Source of the DNA: Blastocatellia bacterium
GTDB taxonomy: Bacteria > Acidobacteriota > Blastocatellia > UBA7656
Assembly (NCBI GenBank): GCA_035275065.1
Contig: DATENM010000017.1
Location: forward strand, 22,785 to 86,784
DNA length: 64,000 nt
Reading direction: 5' to 3'
The notes beneath the pieces were generated by a model. The model was not told the DNA's origin and made no database searches. It saw nothing but the letters and a program-made list of their open reading frames with translations. The position numbers were made by a program, and so were the translations under genes. Position 1 is the stretch's first letter, and the number at the start of each line of letters is the position of its first letter. Below, in pieces: positions 39,901 to 48,221 of the stretch.

Positions 39901-39983
39901 ATCGCTGTGACGCCCGGCTCGAACTCGAAGCTCGCTTCCTCGTAGTTCTTGATGTTCTCTAGCTCGACTTTGCTGATCAGCAT
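36945..39983 (-). CDS. SbcC/Rad50-like SMC-family ATPase
   Basis: The 1,012-residue product has Walker A AISGPNGAGKTTIIEAI (near 28-44), two long coiled-coil arms, and a C-terminal half with the ABC signature LSGGEQMAAALSVRLAL and Walker B MRIAFFDEPTTNMDEE. This is the SbcC/Rad50 architecture. At the coiled-coil apex (about residue 514) the usual zinc-hook CPxC is replaced by CPLLAERC, a C-x6-C pair. A nuclease partner (SbcD/Mre11) normally adjacent is missing; instead a histidine kinase follows by 7 bases. A DNA-end repair role is likely by family. Confidence 0.88.
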   Translation of the reverse strand: MLISKVELENIKNYEEASFEFEPGVTAISGPNGAGKTTIIEAIAWTLFDQLPYKKEDFLRRGAKKGIARVTFVSSQDGRQYTVHRDTSTGYYIYDPITKLRLVEQKQQVAGWLKQHLGVDPTTDLRTLFTSTIGVPQGMFTVDFAEQPARRKVSFDRVLRVDEYQRSADDLRSLVKLIEGRDADLRERMARIEGEVSKLDELFAERARFESLAAQTRAELGAAQAGRERASRELERLGTLRQRIERLTAEIVGLRPQVEQLARRTAEVEAEVARSREARTVVESAAAGYASYNIAYSRLRELEPLALRRDEVRKAHAEADHQRIRLEATIQGQREKLAQIDLGKSELARLAPLVGEQEGLEARRAEIQTALGEMKALSRRLTVAENDLQKFRGEWRDVTQRIEEAEKLREVAERVPTLEQERRDTEAELREARVQHERLIERQKEMQRAQANLAKLAGELQTIDREIAAGLRAEELAAKLPRLEEEERTLITQAANLRARVEHDEEIVAQAKGGLCPLLAERCLNMKDGQGLDQFFKLQAGSEREQLSSADRKLKALHVELKEAKAALRSATALATQRVQRERYAQEQEIERKNAARLEREVGGAKINAQTIRQLDERLVRIEREMAAAREAKAKYDKLDLLRERLEALKAEGGEKREEVATLKQRLEQTDTLNHEAAAIETRLAALADPRGRSRLLAEAVAREDDLRLQLENFETQQAQNAAALRGLETELAEFANLDEDLANERARRAGSERDYRAYVEHQPVAELLEAREAELQQINEDLTARRARLTAMEGELSEVNVAYDESAHIETRARLESLIEQVATLGSQLVATEARLGELNGEIDKLIAAKKQLETLAGERQRCEQLHALADFMRDLLKKAGPFITEAHLQSISIEANQLYREITGNPMVTLRWDSGYEIVLEEDGHERPFASLSGGEQMAAALSVRLALLKELSDMRIAFFDEPTTNMDEERRRNLAQQIGRIRDFDQLFVISHDDTFEGFTDRVVAVKAS

Positions 39984-40200
39984 GCGTTGTGACCTGTGAT
40001 CCCTCTTCTCCGGGTGAGGATTGTTTGTTCAGCAGCAATTCTAACACGCCGGTACGGCCAGGCGAAATTGCTGCCCGGCGGTTGATTCAAGGCCATTATT
40101 GCGGCTAATATGAGCGCTTGAGAACCCCATGCGCAGAGCCGCGATTCGGCGCGCTCGCCTCACCGCATTGATAGACTCCCCGGAGACACAGGCAAAGAGT

Positions 40201-40617
40201 ATGGCAATCCTCCTGATTATTCTTGGCGCAGCGGCGCTGGCCCTGATCGGCTGGTATGGTTATCGCTACTACCAGGATCGGCTAGAGCGCCGCATGAGCG
40301 AAAACGAATACAACACCGCGGTGACGCTGTGGGAGTTCGCCAAGCGAATCAAATCGGAAATCGATCAAGTGTTGCGCAGCGGCAAGGGCGTTCTCAATTT
40401 CACCAACATCACCATCCCATCGAGCGCCGGCTACCGCCTGTCGCTGGAACTGATCGGCACCTATTTCCGCGTCCACGCCGTGCCGGCGCGCTATGCCAAA
40501 ACCGGCAAGTTATCTTTTGTAGCCGACACCACACTGACCGTGCGCGCCGCTGACCACCAGGGCCAATCGGCCTTGATCGAAGACGACGAGTATCAAGGGA
40601 TTGAGGCGAGTGACTAG
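40201..40617 (+). CDS. Single-pass membrane protein of unknown function
   Basis: From the ATG at 40201 (AGGCAAAG upstream) the product has 138 residues. The first 20 form a membrane helix (AILLIILGAAALALIGWYGY), then a charged helical linker (YYQDRLERRMSENEYNTAV) and a soluble domain of about 95 residues with a beta-rich pattern (LNFTNITIPSSAGYRLSLELIGTYFRVHAVPARY). No known family is recognised. It is followed within 20 bases by a large hairpin repeat that may end its transcript. Confidence 0.6.
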   Translation: MAILLIILGAAALALIGWYGYRYYQDRLERRMSENEYNTAVTLWEFAKRIKSEIDQVLRSGKGVLNFTNITIPSSAGYRLSLELIGTYFRVHAVPARYAKTGKLSFVADTTLTVRAADHQGQSALIEDDEYQGIEASD

Positions 40618-40634
40618 GTAGGATTGCAATCGGG

Positions 40635-40694
40635 TGTAGCGCAAGGCGGTTAGCTTGCGCAGCGCCTCGCGCAAGCTAACCGCCTTGCGCTACA
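40635..40694. repeat. Perfect 26-bp hairpin repeat, first long copy
   Basis: Two exactly complementary 26-base arms begin TGTAGCGCAAGGCGGTTAGC and flank an 8-base loop (AGCGCCTC). It lies 17 bases after the stop of the membrane-protein gene. The outer 10 and inner 13 bases of the arm match the element at 45761-45820; only the middle differs (GGCG against TCTG). The shape is REP-like. No T tract follows. Confidence 0.9.
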
Positions 40695-40782
40695 TCTCTT
40701 CTTCGCCTCTAGTCTCTGGTCGTCAATCGTGCTACAGTTTCCGGGCAATTCAGCGCGCCATCAATGCATTCAGCGGGCGATT

Positions 40783-41955
40783 ATGGATTTTTCGATTCCG
40801 CAGGAATATCTCGACTTCAAGGCGGCAGTCTATCAATTCGCCAGCGAGCGGCTACAACCGCGCGCCCAGGAGCTAGACGCCCGCGGCGAGTTTAGCTGGG
40901 AGAACTGGCGCGATATGGCCGGCATGGGATTGCTCGGCCTGCCCTTCCCCGAACGCTATGGCGGCAGCGAGGCGAGCCCGCTTGCCACCTGCCTGGCCAT
41001 GGAAGCGGTCGCCGCCGCAGGCGTTGATGCCGGGACACCGCTCGCCTGGGGAGCCCATACGATCCTCTGTGGCGTCCCCATCTGGCTGCTTGGCAACGCC
41101 GCGCAAAAGGAAAAGTATCTGCCGAAGCTCTGTTCGGGTGAATGGGTCGGAGCCTTCGGGCTGACCGAGCCGGGCTCCGGTTCGGACGCCGCAGCGATGA
41201 AGACGTTTGCCGAGAAACACGGCGACCGATGGTACCTGAACGGCTCGAAGATGTTCATCACGAATGCGCCCATCGCCAACCTCTTCGTGGTCTTCGCGGC
41301 CACACGCAAAGGCGCCGGCAATCAGGGAATCTCTGCCTTCATCGTCGAACGCGGTGCGCCGGGGTTAACGGTCGGCAAGGATTTGCCGAAGATGGGCAAC
41401 CGCACATCGGTAACGGCCGAGCTATCGTTCGACAATTGCGAGGTGCCGGAAGAGAACCTGCTCGGCCCGCAAGACATGGGCTTTCTCGCGGTCGGCAAAG
41501 AAACCCTCGAATGGGAGCGCAGTTGCATGATCGCGCCGATCATTGGCGGCATGCAGTACATGCTCGAATGCTCGACCGCCTATGCCCGTGAGCGCAAGCA
41601 ATTCGGGCGACCGATTGCCGAGTTCCAGGCCATTCAACATAAGCTGGTTGACATGAAAATCGCTGTCGAAGGCGCGCGGCTGCTGGTCTACCGCGTCGCC
41701 TGGCTCAAACAGCAAGGCAGGCGGGCGATGATGGAAGCCGCCATCGCCAAGCTCTGGGCGACCGAGGCCGCGATTCGTGTGGCGTACGATGCCGTTCAGG
41801 TCTTTGGTGGCTACGGCTACATTCACGATTACCCGGCGGAGCGCTTCTATCGCGATGCGCGGCTCGGAACCATCGGCGCGGGAACAAGTGAAGTGCAAAA
41901 GATGGTCATCGCCAGGGAGTTAATCAAGCAGTTTACAAGCGGACGAGCCGGCTAG
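40783..41955 (+). CDS. Acyl-CoA dehydrogenase
   Basis: From the ATG at 40783 the product has 390 residues and begins MDFSIPQEYLDFKAAVYQFA. FAD-binding and substrate segments GAFGLTEPGSGSDAAAM, WYLNGSKMFITNA and AYARERKQFGRPI are present, with a C-terminal QVFGGYGYIHDYPAERFYRDAR. The catalytic Glu usually before GTS is Ala here (IGAGTSEVQ), as in isovaleryl-CoA dehydrogenase. The base is then probably the Glu of LEWER. Alpha,beta-oxidation of an acyl-CoA, perhaps branched, is expected. Confidence 0.93.
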   Translation: MDFSIPQEYLDFKAAVYQFASERLQPRAQELDARGEFSWENWRDMAGMGLLGLPFPERYGGSEASPLATCLAMEAVAAAGVDAGTPLAWGAHTILCGVPIWLLGNAAQKEKYLPKLCSGEWVGAFGLTEPGSGSDAAAMKTFAEKHGDRWYLNGSKMFITNAPIANLFVVFAATRKGAGNQGISAFIVERGAPGLTVGKDLPKMGNRTSVTAELSFDNCEVPEENLLGPQDMGFLAVGKETLEWERSCMIAPIIGGMQYMLECSTAYARERKQFGRPIAEFQAIQHKLVDMKIAVEGARLLVYRVAWLKQQGRRAMMEAAIAKLWATEAAIRVAYDAVQVFGGYGYIHDYPAERFYRDARLGTIGAGTSEVQKMVIARELIKQFTSGRAG

Positions 41956-42009
41956 TGACGGCGTGTCGTATCGCCTCAGAATTGAATCGCCGGCCAGAAC
42001 AGGTGCCAG

Positions 42010-45000
42010 ATGAACAAAGGGACACGCGTGCGCTGCTTTTTCAGGCAACCCATTCGGGCTTCAAGATGGACAATCTTAATCGCGCTTTTCTTATTGCTGG
42101 CTTCAGCCGTTATCAACGGCGCCCAGAAGGCGACAAGCCCGGCAAAACTGGAATTGCATAAGCCGACAGAAGCGACTATCGCGGCGGGCGAAACGCGGCT
42201 CTATCGCCTGGACATCAACGCCAAACAATTCATTCGCGTCCGCGTCCGACAACGGGGCATCAACCTCGGCATTGCCTTGCTCTCCGCCAATGGAACACGG
42301 ATTCAAGAGACTGACGCCAATAAAAACCCCGATGGCGATGAATCACTTGCCGCCATCGTTGAAACGGCGGGCCGGTATCAGATCGAAGTGAGCGGGGCTG
42401 CCGGCACCGGGCCCGGCAGCTTTGTCATCACTCTCGAAGACTCGCGCGATGCGACGGCTGAAGATGCCGCCCGCGTCGAGGTGGTCAAGCTCTTAACTGA
42501 GGGCAAGCGATTACAAGAAGCGCAGACCCGCGAAGCGCGCGCCCAGTCCATTCCGGTTTATCAACGCGCTCTCGAACAGGCGCGCGCGGCCAACGATAAG
42601 AAAAGCGAATCGGTGACACTTTACGAGCTGGCGCAAGCGCTGCGCGCCGCCGGCAAGCATCAGGACGCTATCGGCTACTATGAACAGGCGCTGCCTATCC
42701 TGCGCGACCGTCAGGATCGTCGCGCCGAAGCCAATGTGTTAAACAGCATGGGCATCGCTTACGACAGCCTGCGGCAGAAAGACAAGAGCCTGGAATACTA
42801 CGAGCGAGCGCTGACGATCTATGAAGAAGTCGGGGATGGGCGTGGCCGCGGCGAAAGCTTGAATAACATCGGCAACTATTACCGCACGACGGCGAACTAC
42901 AAGAAGGCGCTCGAATACTTCGAGCGGGCGCGCACGGATTTCGGCGCCTTTGATGATCGCTCGAAGATCGTTTTTTATAACAACCTCGGGCTCACTTATC
43001 GCCAGCTCGCCGAATGGCAGAAGGCGCTCGATAGTCACAACGAGGCGCTGCGGCTGGCCGAAAAAATCCCTGACCGCGATCAACAGGCGACAACGCTCAG
43101 GCTGATTGGCCAGCTTCATGAAGCCAAGGGCGAAATGGATGCGGCAATCGAGACCTACAATCGGATGCTGCCGATCTTCCGCGAAGCCAAGAACCGTCGC
43201 GGCGAGGCCAATGCGCTGAACCTGATCGGCGAAGTCAATCGCAAGCGCGGCAATGGCGACCCCGCGCTTGAATACTTCAAGCAATCGCTGGCGCTCTTTC
43301 AGGCCGAGCATGACCTTGCGGGCGTCGCCACCATCTATAACAACATGGCGCTGGTGTCCCGGGTTCGCGGCAGCTTTCAAGAGGCGCTCGACTATTACCA
43401 AAAGGTGCTGGCGACCGACCGCGAGGCGAATTCGCCAAAGGAGTTCGACGCGCAGACCCTCAACAACATGGGGCAGGTTTACTTTTACCTGAACAACCTG
43501 CCGAAAGCCTTAGAGCTTTACAACCAGGCGCTCGCCATTTTCGAATCATCCGGCGACCGACGGCGCGCCGGACTGGCATTGAATAACATCGGTCAGGCGC
43601 TCTTAGCGCAGGACGAGCTAGTCAAGGCGCTCGATTATTTTGAGCGCGCCCTCGCCATTCATCAGCAAACCAGGGACAGGGCTGGTGAAGCGGCGACGCT
43701 CGGCAATCTGGCCGAAGTTTATCGCAAACAGAAGAGCTATCCGAAAGCGCTCGACTTCGGCGAGCGGGCACTGGCGGCAACCCGCGAGATCAAGAATCGC
43801 AACCTCGAAGCGCTCACGCTCGTCAGCCTAGGCAAGACCTATGGCGCAATGCGCGACCTTGATAAATCACAACAGGCCATCGAGGCGGCGCTGGCGCTGG
43901 TGCAGCAAACGCGTGATCGTTCAACTGAGATCGAGGCGCTCTACACGCTGGCACTGATCCATCGTGGGCGCGGCCAGCTCGATCAGGCATTGAAGCGAAT
44001 TGAAGCGGCCATCCAGATCATCGAAGGCGTGCGCAGTGAAGTGAAGCAGGCCGACCTGCGCATCAGTTACTTCGCCTATGTGCAGCAGTTTTATGGGCTC
44101 TATATCGATCTGCTTATGAAGTTGCATGCGCTCAAGCCGTTGAGCGGCTACACCGCCGCGGCGCTTGAGACGAGCGAGCGGGCCAGGGCGCGCAGTCTGC
44201 TCGACTTGCTGGCCGAAGCCCACGCAGACATCCGCCAGGGCGTCGAGCCGGCGCTCCTGGAAAAAGAGCGCAGCTTGCGGCGCGGGCTCAACGAGAAGGC
44301 GCAAAGGCAATTGCTGCTGCTGAGCGGCGCGCATACGGAGATCGAAGCCGATGCCATCGAAAACGATCTGGTCGCCATCAAGGCGCAGCTCGTCGAAGTC
44401 GAGAATGAAATCCGCACGCGCAGCCCGCGCTATGCGGCGCTCACCCAGCCACAGCCTTTGACCGTCGCGCAGATTCAAAAACAGGTGCTCGACGACGACA
44501 CCATGCTGCTCGAATACTGGCTCGGGCCAGAGCGCAGCTTTCTCTGGGCCGTCACCAGTGATGACATCAAGAGTTATGAGTTGCCTGGGCGCGCCGAGAT
44601 CGAAGCCGTGGCGCGGCGCTATTACGGCTTGCTCACAGACCCTAGCAATAAGCTGCGGGCGCGCGCCGATCAACGCGGTTTGAGGGCGCAGGAGTTCGCC
44701 AAACAGGATGCAGACTTCACGACGACCGGGCGGCAGTTGAGCGAAATGTTGCTCTCGCCTGTTGCGCGACAGCTCCATCACAATCGCCTGCTGATTGTTG
44801 CCGACGGCGCGCTGAACTATGTTCCTTTCACCGCATTGCCGCTGCCGAAAGCGCACTCGGAAGAACCGGCCTTTCATCACAGGCCGATGGTCGCCCGGCA
44901 CGAGATCGTCATGCTGCCATCGGCCTCGACGCTGGCTCTATTGCGACGCGACACGGCCAACCGGCAGCCCGCGCCCAACACCCTCGCCATTCTCGCGGAC

Positions 45001-45729
45001 CCGGTTTTTGATCAAACCGATGCGCGCGTCAAAGGCGCGGGTAGTCGTAGCGGTAATCGTCCACAGCCGGCTGTGGACGACGAGCGCGGCCTGAGCGTCA
45101 AGCTCGGCACGGCGGCCGCCGATGTCAGTGGCGGGACGGGCGCGGCTCGCATCAATCGCTTGCCTGAGACTCGGCGCGAAGCCGAATCGATTGCCCAGTA
45201 CGTCCCTGAAAGCGAGCGGCTCGAAGCCCTCGACTTCGACGCCAGCCGACAACTGGCGACGAGCGACAAGTTGAGTAGCTACCGTTACATTCACATCGCG
45301 ACGCATGGTTTCTTGAACAGCGTCCACCCGGAATCGTCGGGAATCGTGCTGTCGCTCGTGGACCCTGGCGGGACGCAACAATCCGGGTTTATGGTCGCCG
45401 ACGAGTTTTATAACTTAAAGCTCCCTGCCGAGCTGGTTGTGTTGAGCGCCTGCCAGACAGGACTGGGACAAGAAGTGCGCGGCGAAGGGTTGATCGGCCT
45501 GACGCGCGGGCTGATGTACGCCGGCGCGGCGCGCGTCGTCGTCAGTCTCTGGAACGTTGACGATGCCGCCACCGCCGAGCTGATGGGTTATTTCTATAAG
45601 AAGCTGCTCAAAAAAGAGAAGACGCCATCCGAGTCTTTGCGCGACGCGCAGTTGAAAATGCTCGATCATAAACAATGGTCCGCGCCCTATTTCTGGGCCG
45701 CCTTCGTCCTCCAAGGCGAGTGGCGGTGA
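42010..45729 (+). CDS. Exported TPR-CHAT caspase-like protein
   Basis: The 1,239-residue product has a signal/anchor helix (WTILIALFLLLASAVINGA), a PPC-like beta domain (to about 155), roughly twelve tetratricopeptide repeats of about 40 residues each (NNIGNYYRTTANYKKALEYF type), and a helical linker. A C-terminal CHAT domain carries the His/Cys pair: His1099 in IATHGFLNS and Cys1148 in LSACQTGLG. CHAT is a caspase-like peptidase fold. Acidobacterial copies are often large and exported. The substrate and trigger are unknown. It lies between an acyl-CoA dehydrogenase and the thiolase-like genes, with no clear link to them. Confidence 0.9.
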   Translation: MNKGTRVRCFFRQPIRASRWTILIALFLLLASAVINGAQKATSPAKLELHKPTEATIAAGETRLYRLDINAKQFIRVRVRQRGINLGIALLSANGTRIQETDANKNPDGDESLAAIVETAGRYQIEVSGAAGTGPGSFVITLEDSRDATAEDAARVEVVKLLTEGKRLQEAQTREARAQSIPVYQRALEQARAANDKKSESVTLYELAQALRAAGKHQDAIGYYEQALPILRDRQDRRAEANVLNSMGIAYDSLRQKDKSLEYYERALTIYEEVGDGRGRGESLNNIGNYYRTTANYKKALEYFERARTDFGAFDDRSKIVFYNNLGLTYRQLAEWQKALDSHNEALRLAEKIPDRDQQATTLRLIGQLHEAKGEMDAAIETYNRMLPIFREAKNRRGEANALNLIGEVNRKRGNGDPALEYFKQSLALFQAEHDLAGVATIYNNMALVSRVRGSFQEALDYYQKVLATDREANSPKEFDAQTLNNMGQVYFYLNNLPKALELYNQALAIFESSGDRRRAGLALNNIGQALLAQDELVKALDYFERALAIHQQTRDRAGEAATLGNLAEVYRKQKSYPKALDFGERALAATREIKNRNLEALTLVSLGKTYGAMRDLDKSQQAIEAALALVQQTRDRSTEIEALYTLALIHRGRGQLDQALKRIEAAIQIIEGVRSEVKQADLRISYFAYVQQFYGLYIDLLMKLHALKPLSGYTAAALETSERARARSLLDLLAEAHADIRQGVEPALLEKERSLRRGLNEKAQRQLLLLSGAHTEIEADAIENDLVAIKAQLVEVENEIRTRSPRYAALTQPQPLTVAQIQKQVLDDDTMLLEYWLGPERSFLWAVTSDDIKSYELPGRAEIEAVARRYYGLLTDPSNKLRARADQRGLRAQEFAKQDADFTTTGRQLSEMLLSPVARQLHHNRLLIVADGALNYVPFTALPLPKAHSEEPAFHHRPMVARHEIVMLPSASTLALLRRDTANRQPAPNTLAILADPVFDQTDARVKGAGSRSGNRPQPAVDDERGLSVKLGTAAADVSGGTGAARINRLPETRREAESIAQYVPESERLEALDFDASRQLATSDKLSSYRYIHIATHGFLNSVHPESSGIVLSLVDPGGTQQSGFMVADEFYNLKLPAELVVLSACQTGLGQEVRGEGLIGLTRGLMYAGAARVVVSLWNVDDAATAELMGYFYKKLLKKEKTPSESLRDAQLKMLDHKQWSAPYFWAAFVLQGEWR

Positions 45730-45760
45730 ACGGACTAGAGAGGTTTCGATTGCGTTTGCG

Positions 45761-45820
45761 ATGTAGCGCAATCTGTTAGCTTGCGCATCGGCTCGCGCAA
45801 GCTAACAGATTGCGCTACAT
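45761..45820. repeat. Perfect 26-bp hairpin repeat, second long copy
   Basis: Exactly complementary 26-base arms beginning ATGTAGCGCAATCTGTTAGC flank an 8-base loop (ATCGGCTC). It lies 31 bases after the stop of the CHAT gene and ends 20 bases before the thiolase-like ATG. It shares its outer and inner arm segments with the hairpin at 40635-40694. Confidence 0.9.
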
Positions 45821-45840
45821 GGTATTCGAGAAGCGAAGCT

Positions 45841-46989
45841 ATGCGAAGAGTTGCCATAGTCGGGTCGGCACAGACCGTCCATGAGCGGCGCAAGGCCGAT
45901 CAAAACGTCGAAGACATGATCTTTGAAACGGTCACGGCGCTGCTCGAACAGAGCGGGCTGACGATCAGCGATGTTGAGATGGTTATGGGCGCGGGCGACG
46001 ACGTGATGGATGGGCGCAGCATCTCGAACGTCTTCACGGCAGAATACGCCGGCGCGTTTTTGAAGGAGGAATCGAAGGTCGAAGATGACGGCGCGTTTGC
46101 GGCCTGTTACGCCTTCATGCGGATCGCCGCGGGGGCCTTTGATACGATCCTGGTCTATGGCTACAGCAAGTCATCCGATTCTTCGCCCCAGCATTATTCG
46201 GGGATGATGGCCGACCCGTTTTACCTTCGCCCGCTCGGCGTCGAGGCGCTGACGGCGGCGGCTCTGCAAGCGCAATGCTACTTTTCGCAATACGGCGCGG
46301 GCGAAGCAGACGCGGCACTGGTCGCGGTCAAGAATCGCCGCCAGGCCATGCGCAATCCTTTTGCGCAGATCAAAGGCGAATACACGATTGCTGAGGTGAT
46401 GGCCTCGCCCATGATCGCTACGCCAATTAAACGGCTCGACGCCTCACCGATAACGGATGGCTGTTGCGCCATGCTGCTGATGTCAGAAGAAGCGGTGAAA
46501 AAGTACGGCTTGAAACCGGCGTGGATTCGCGGCCTCGGTTTCTGCACAGACAGTTACTACCTGGGCCACCGCGACCTGGCAGAGATTCGCTCGGCGCATC
46601 TCGCCGCGGAGCGGGCCTATGACATGGCCGGCATCAGCCGTCCGGGCGCTGAGATTGACGTGGCAGAGATTCACGAGCCGTTCGCCTTTCAAGAGTTGAT
46701 GGTCTATGAAGCACTCGGCTTTTGCGACAAAGGTAAAGGGCGCGACCTCTTGCATTCGGGCGCGACCGGCGTAAACGGGACAGGCCGCCTGCCGGTCAAT
46801 CTTTCGGGCGGCGCGCTGTCGGCAAATCCGATCTTTGCAACCGGCTTGATCCGCCTGGCCGAAGCCGCCCTTCAAGTGACCGGTCAGGCGGATGGCCATC
46901 AAGCTGATGCTCGAACCGTCGTGGCGCACGCGACTTCAGGGCTGGCGCTGCAATCCAACATCGTCTACGTCCTCGGCGCTCACCCTTAA
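45841..46989 (+). CDS. Thiolase-fold lipid-transfer (Ltp2-like) protein 1
   Basis: The 382-residue product has the SCP-x/thiolase fold (VAIVGSAQTVHERRKADQNV, PVNLSGGALSANPIFATG). The three thiolase catalytic positions appear changed: the nucleophile Cys position reads Glu in KVEDDGAFAACYAF, GHPxGATG is ANPIFATG, and the C-terminal CxG motif is lacking. This matches Ltp2-type aldolase subunits that work with a DUF35 partner. Two such partners lie just downstream. Retro-aldol cleavage of a beta-hydroxyacyl-CoA is inferred; the substrate is unknown. Confidence 0.82.
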   Translation: MRRVAIVGSAQTVHERRKADQNVEDMIFETVTALLEQSGLTISDVEMVMGAGDDVMDGRSISNVFTAEYAGAFLKEESKVEDDGAFAACYAFMRIAAGAFDTILVYGYSKSSDSSPQHYSGMMADPFYLRPLGVEALTAAALQAQCYFSQYGAGEADAALVAVKNRRQAMRNPFAQIKGEYTIAEVMASPMIATPIKRLDASPITDGCCAMLLMSEEAVKKYGLKPAWIRGLGFCTDSYYLGHRDLAEIRSAHLAAERAYDMAGISRPGAEIDVAEIHEPFAFQELMVYEALGFCDKGKGRDLLHSGATGVNGTGRLPVNLSGGALSANPIFATGLIRLAEAALQVTGQADGHQADARTVVAHATSGLALQSNIVYVLGAHP

Positions 46990-47047
46990 TTTGAACACCG
47001 AAATTTGAATACCCACGGATAAGAAAGGTTATCAGACGGAGGTCGCG

Positions 47048-48208
47048 GTGAGACGAGTCGCCATCATCGGCACAGGGCAGACGAAATGCAAAGAGCGGCG
47101 CGACGACGTCAGCTTTCCCGGCCTCATCTACGAGGCCGCGAGCCGCGCCCTCATAGATGCCGGCATCACCATCAGAGAGGTTGATGCGGTCGTCTTCGGC
47201 AGCGCCCCGGAGCTTTTTGAAGGCGTCAATCATCCGGAGCACTGGTGCGCCGAAGCCGCCGGCGCATGGCGCAAGCCGGTGATGCGCATACACACAGGCG
47301 GCACGGTCGGCGCTTCGACAGGCATCGGCGCGTTTTACTATATCGCTTCGGGCATGTTCGACACGGTGCTGGCGGTGACCGGCGATAAGCTGTCGGAATC
47401 GCCCGTACAGTTGGGCCTTTCGACGGTCTACGACCCGATTCTCGGCCGCCAGTTCGCTTGCGGCGCGCCCTCGGCGGTGGCGCTTCAAGCGCGGCAGTAT
47501 ATGGACGAGTATGGCGTCACCGAAGAACAGGCCGCGCTGGTCGCGGTCAAGAATCGCAAGAACGCGTTGCTGAATCCGTATGCGCAGCTAAAGATTCCGC
47601 AGATCTCCGTCGAGATGGTGATGAATTCGCCGGTCTTGTCGTCGCCGATCAAGCTGCTGGATGCGTGCCCGGCTTCCGACGGGGCGTGCGCAATGGTCTT
47701 GACCAGCGAAGCGCGCGCCGAAAAGCTCAATCCGCGACCGGCGTGGATACAGGCGGTCGCCTCGGTCAACGAAGGCGTCTATTACCCCGGCCGCGACTTT
47801 GCAACCCCGCTGGCGTTGATGGAAGCGGCAAAGAAAGTTTACAAAGTGGCCGGCATTACCAGGCCGCGGCAGGAGCTGGACGTTGCCGAGCTTTACGAGG
47901 CATTCTCGTTTCAGGAGATGTTATGGACGGAAGCCATGTTCTTCTGTGAGCGCGGCGAGGGCGGCAGGCTGGTCGAATCGGGCGCGACCGAGATGACCGG
48001 CGATCTGCCGATTAACCCGTCGGGCGGCGTGCTTTCGACTAACACGATTGGCGCGACGGCGATGATGCGGCAGGCTGAAGCCGCGATGCAAGTCATGGGT
48101 CGCGCCGGCGAACATCAGATTGACGGCGCGCGCACGGCCATCGCCCACGGCTGGGGCGGGGGCATTCAGTTTCACACGCTGATGATCGTCAGCGCGGCGA
48201 AGGGATAG
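47048..48208 (+). CDS. Thiolase-fold lipid-transfer (Ltp2-like) protein 2
   Basis: A GTG start at 47048 follows GGAGG. The 386-residue product begins MRRVAIIGTGQTKCKERRDD. It has the thiolase fold but Gly at the nucleophile position (HTGGTVGASTGIGAFYYI), STNTIGATAM in place of GHPxGATG, and HGWGGGIQFH where the C-terminal catalytic Cys would be. It is paralogous to the gene before it and probably forms the other half of a heteromeric complex. It is 13 bases upstream of the DUF35-SCP2 gene, so it is co-transcribed. Confidence 0.83.
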   Translation: MRRVAIIGTGQTKCKERRDDVSFPGLIYEAASRALIDAGITIREVDAVVFGSAPELFEGVNHPEHWCAEAAGAWRKPVMRIHTGGTVGASTGIGAFYYIASGMFDTVLAVTGDKLSESPVQLGLSTVYDPILGRQFACGAPSAVALQARQYMDEYGVTEEQAALVAVKNRKNALLNPYAQLKIPQISVEMVMNSPVLSSPIKLLDACPASDGACAMVLTSEARAEKLNPRPAWIQAVASVNEGVYYPGRDFATPLALMEAAKKVYKVAGITRPRQELDVAELYEAFSFQEMLWTEAMFFCERGEGGRLVESGATEMTGDLPINPSGGVLSTNTIGATAMMRQAEAAMQVMGRAGEHQIDGARTAIAHGWGGGIQFHTLMIVSAAKG

Positions 48209-48221
48209 TCTCTAAAACGGA

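Noticed and set aside
40635..40694. Plain rho-independent terminator
   Set aside because: The stem is very strong, but no T tract follows on either strand and the same family recurs elsewhere, so a repeat family is a better description.
45841..48208. True acetyl-CoA acetyltransferases (thiolases)
   Set aside because: The catalytic Cys and His positions are replaced in both proteins, so thiolysis is unlikely.
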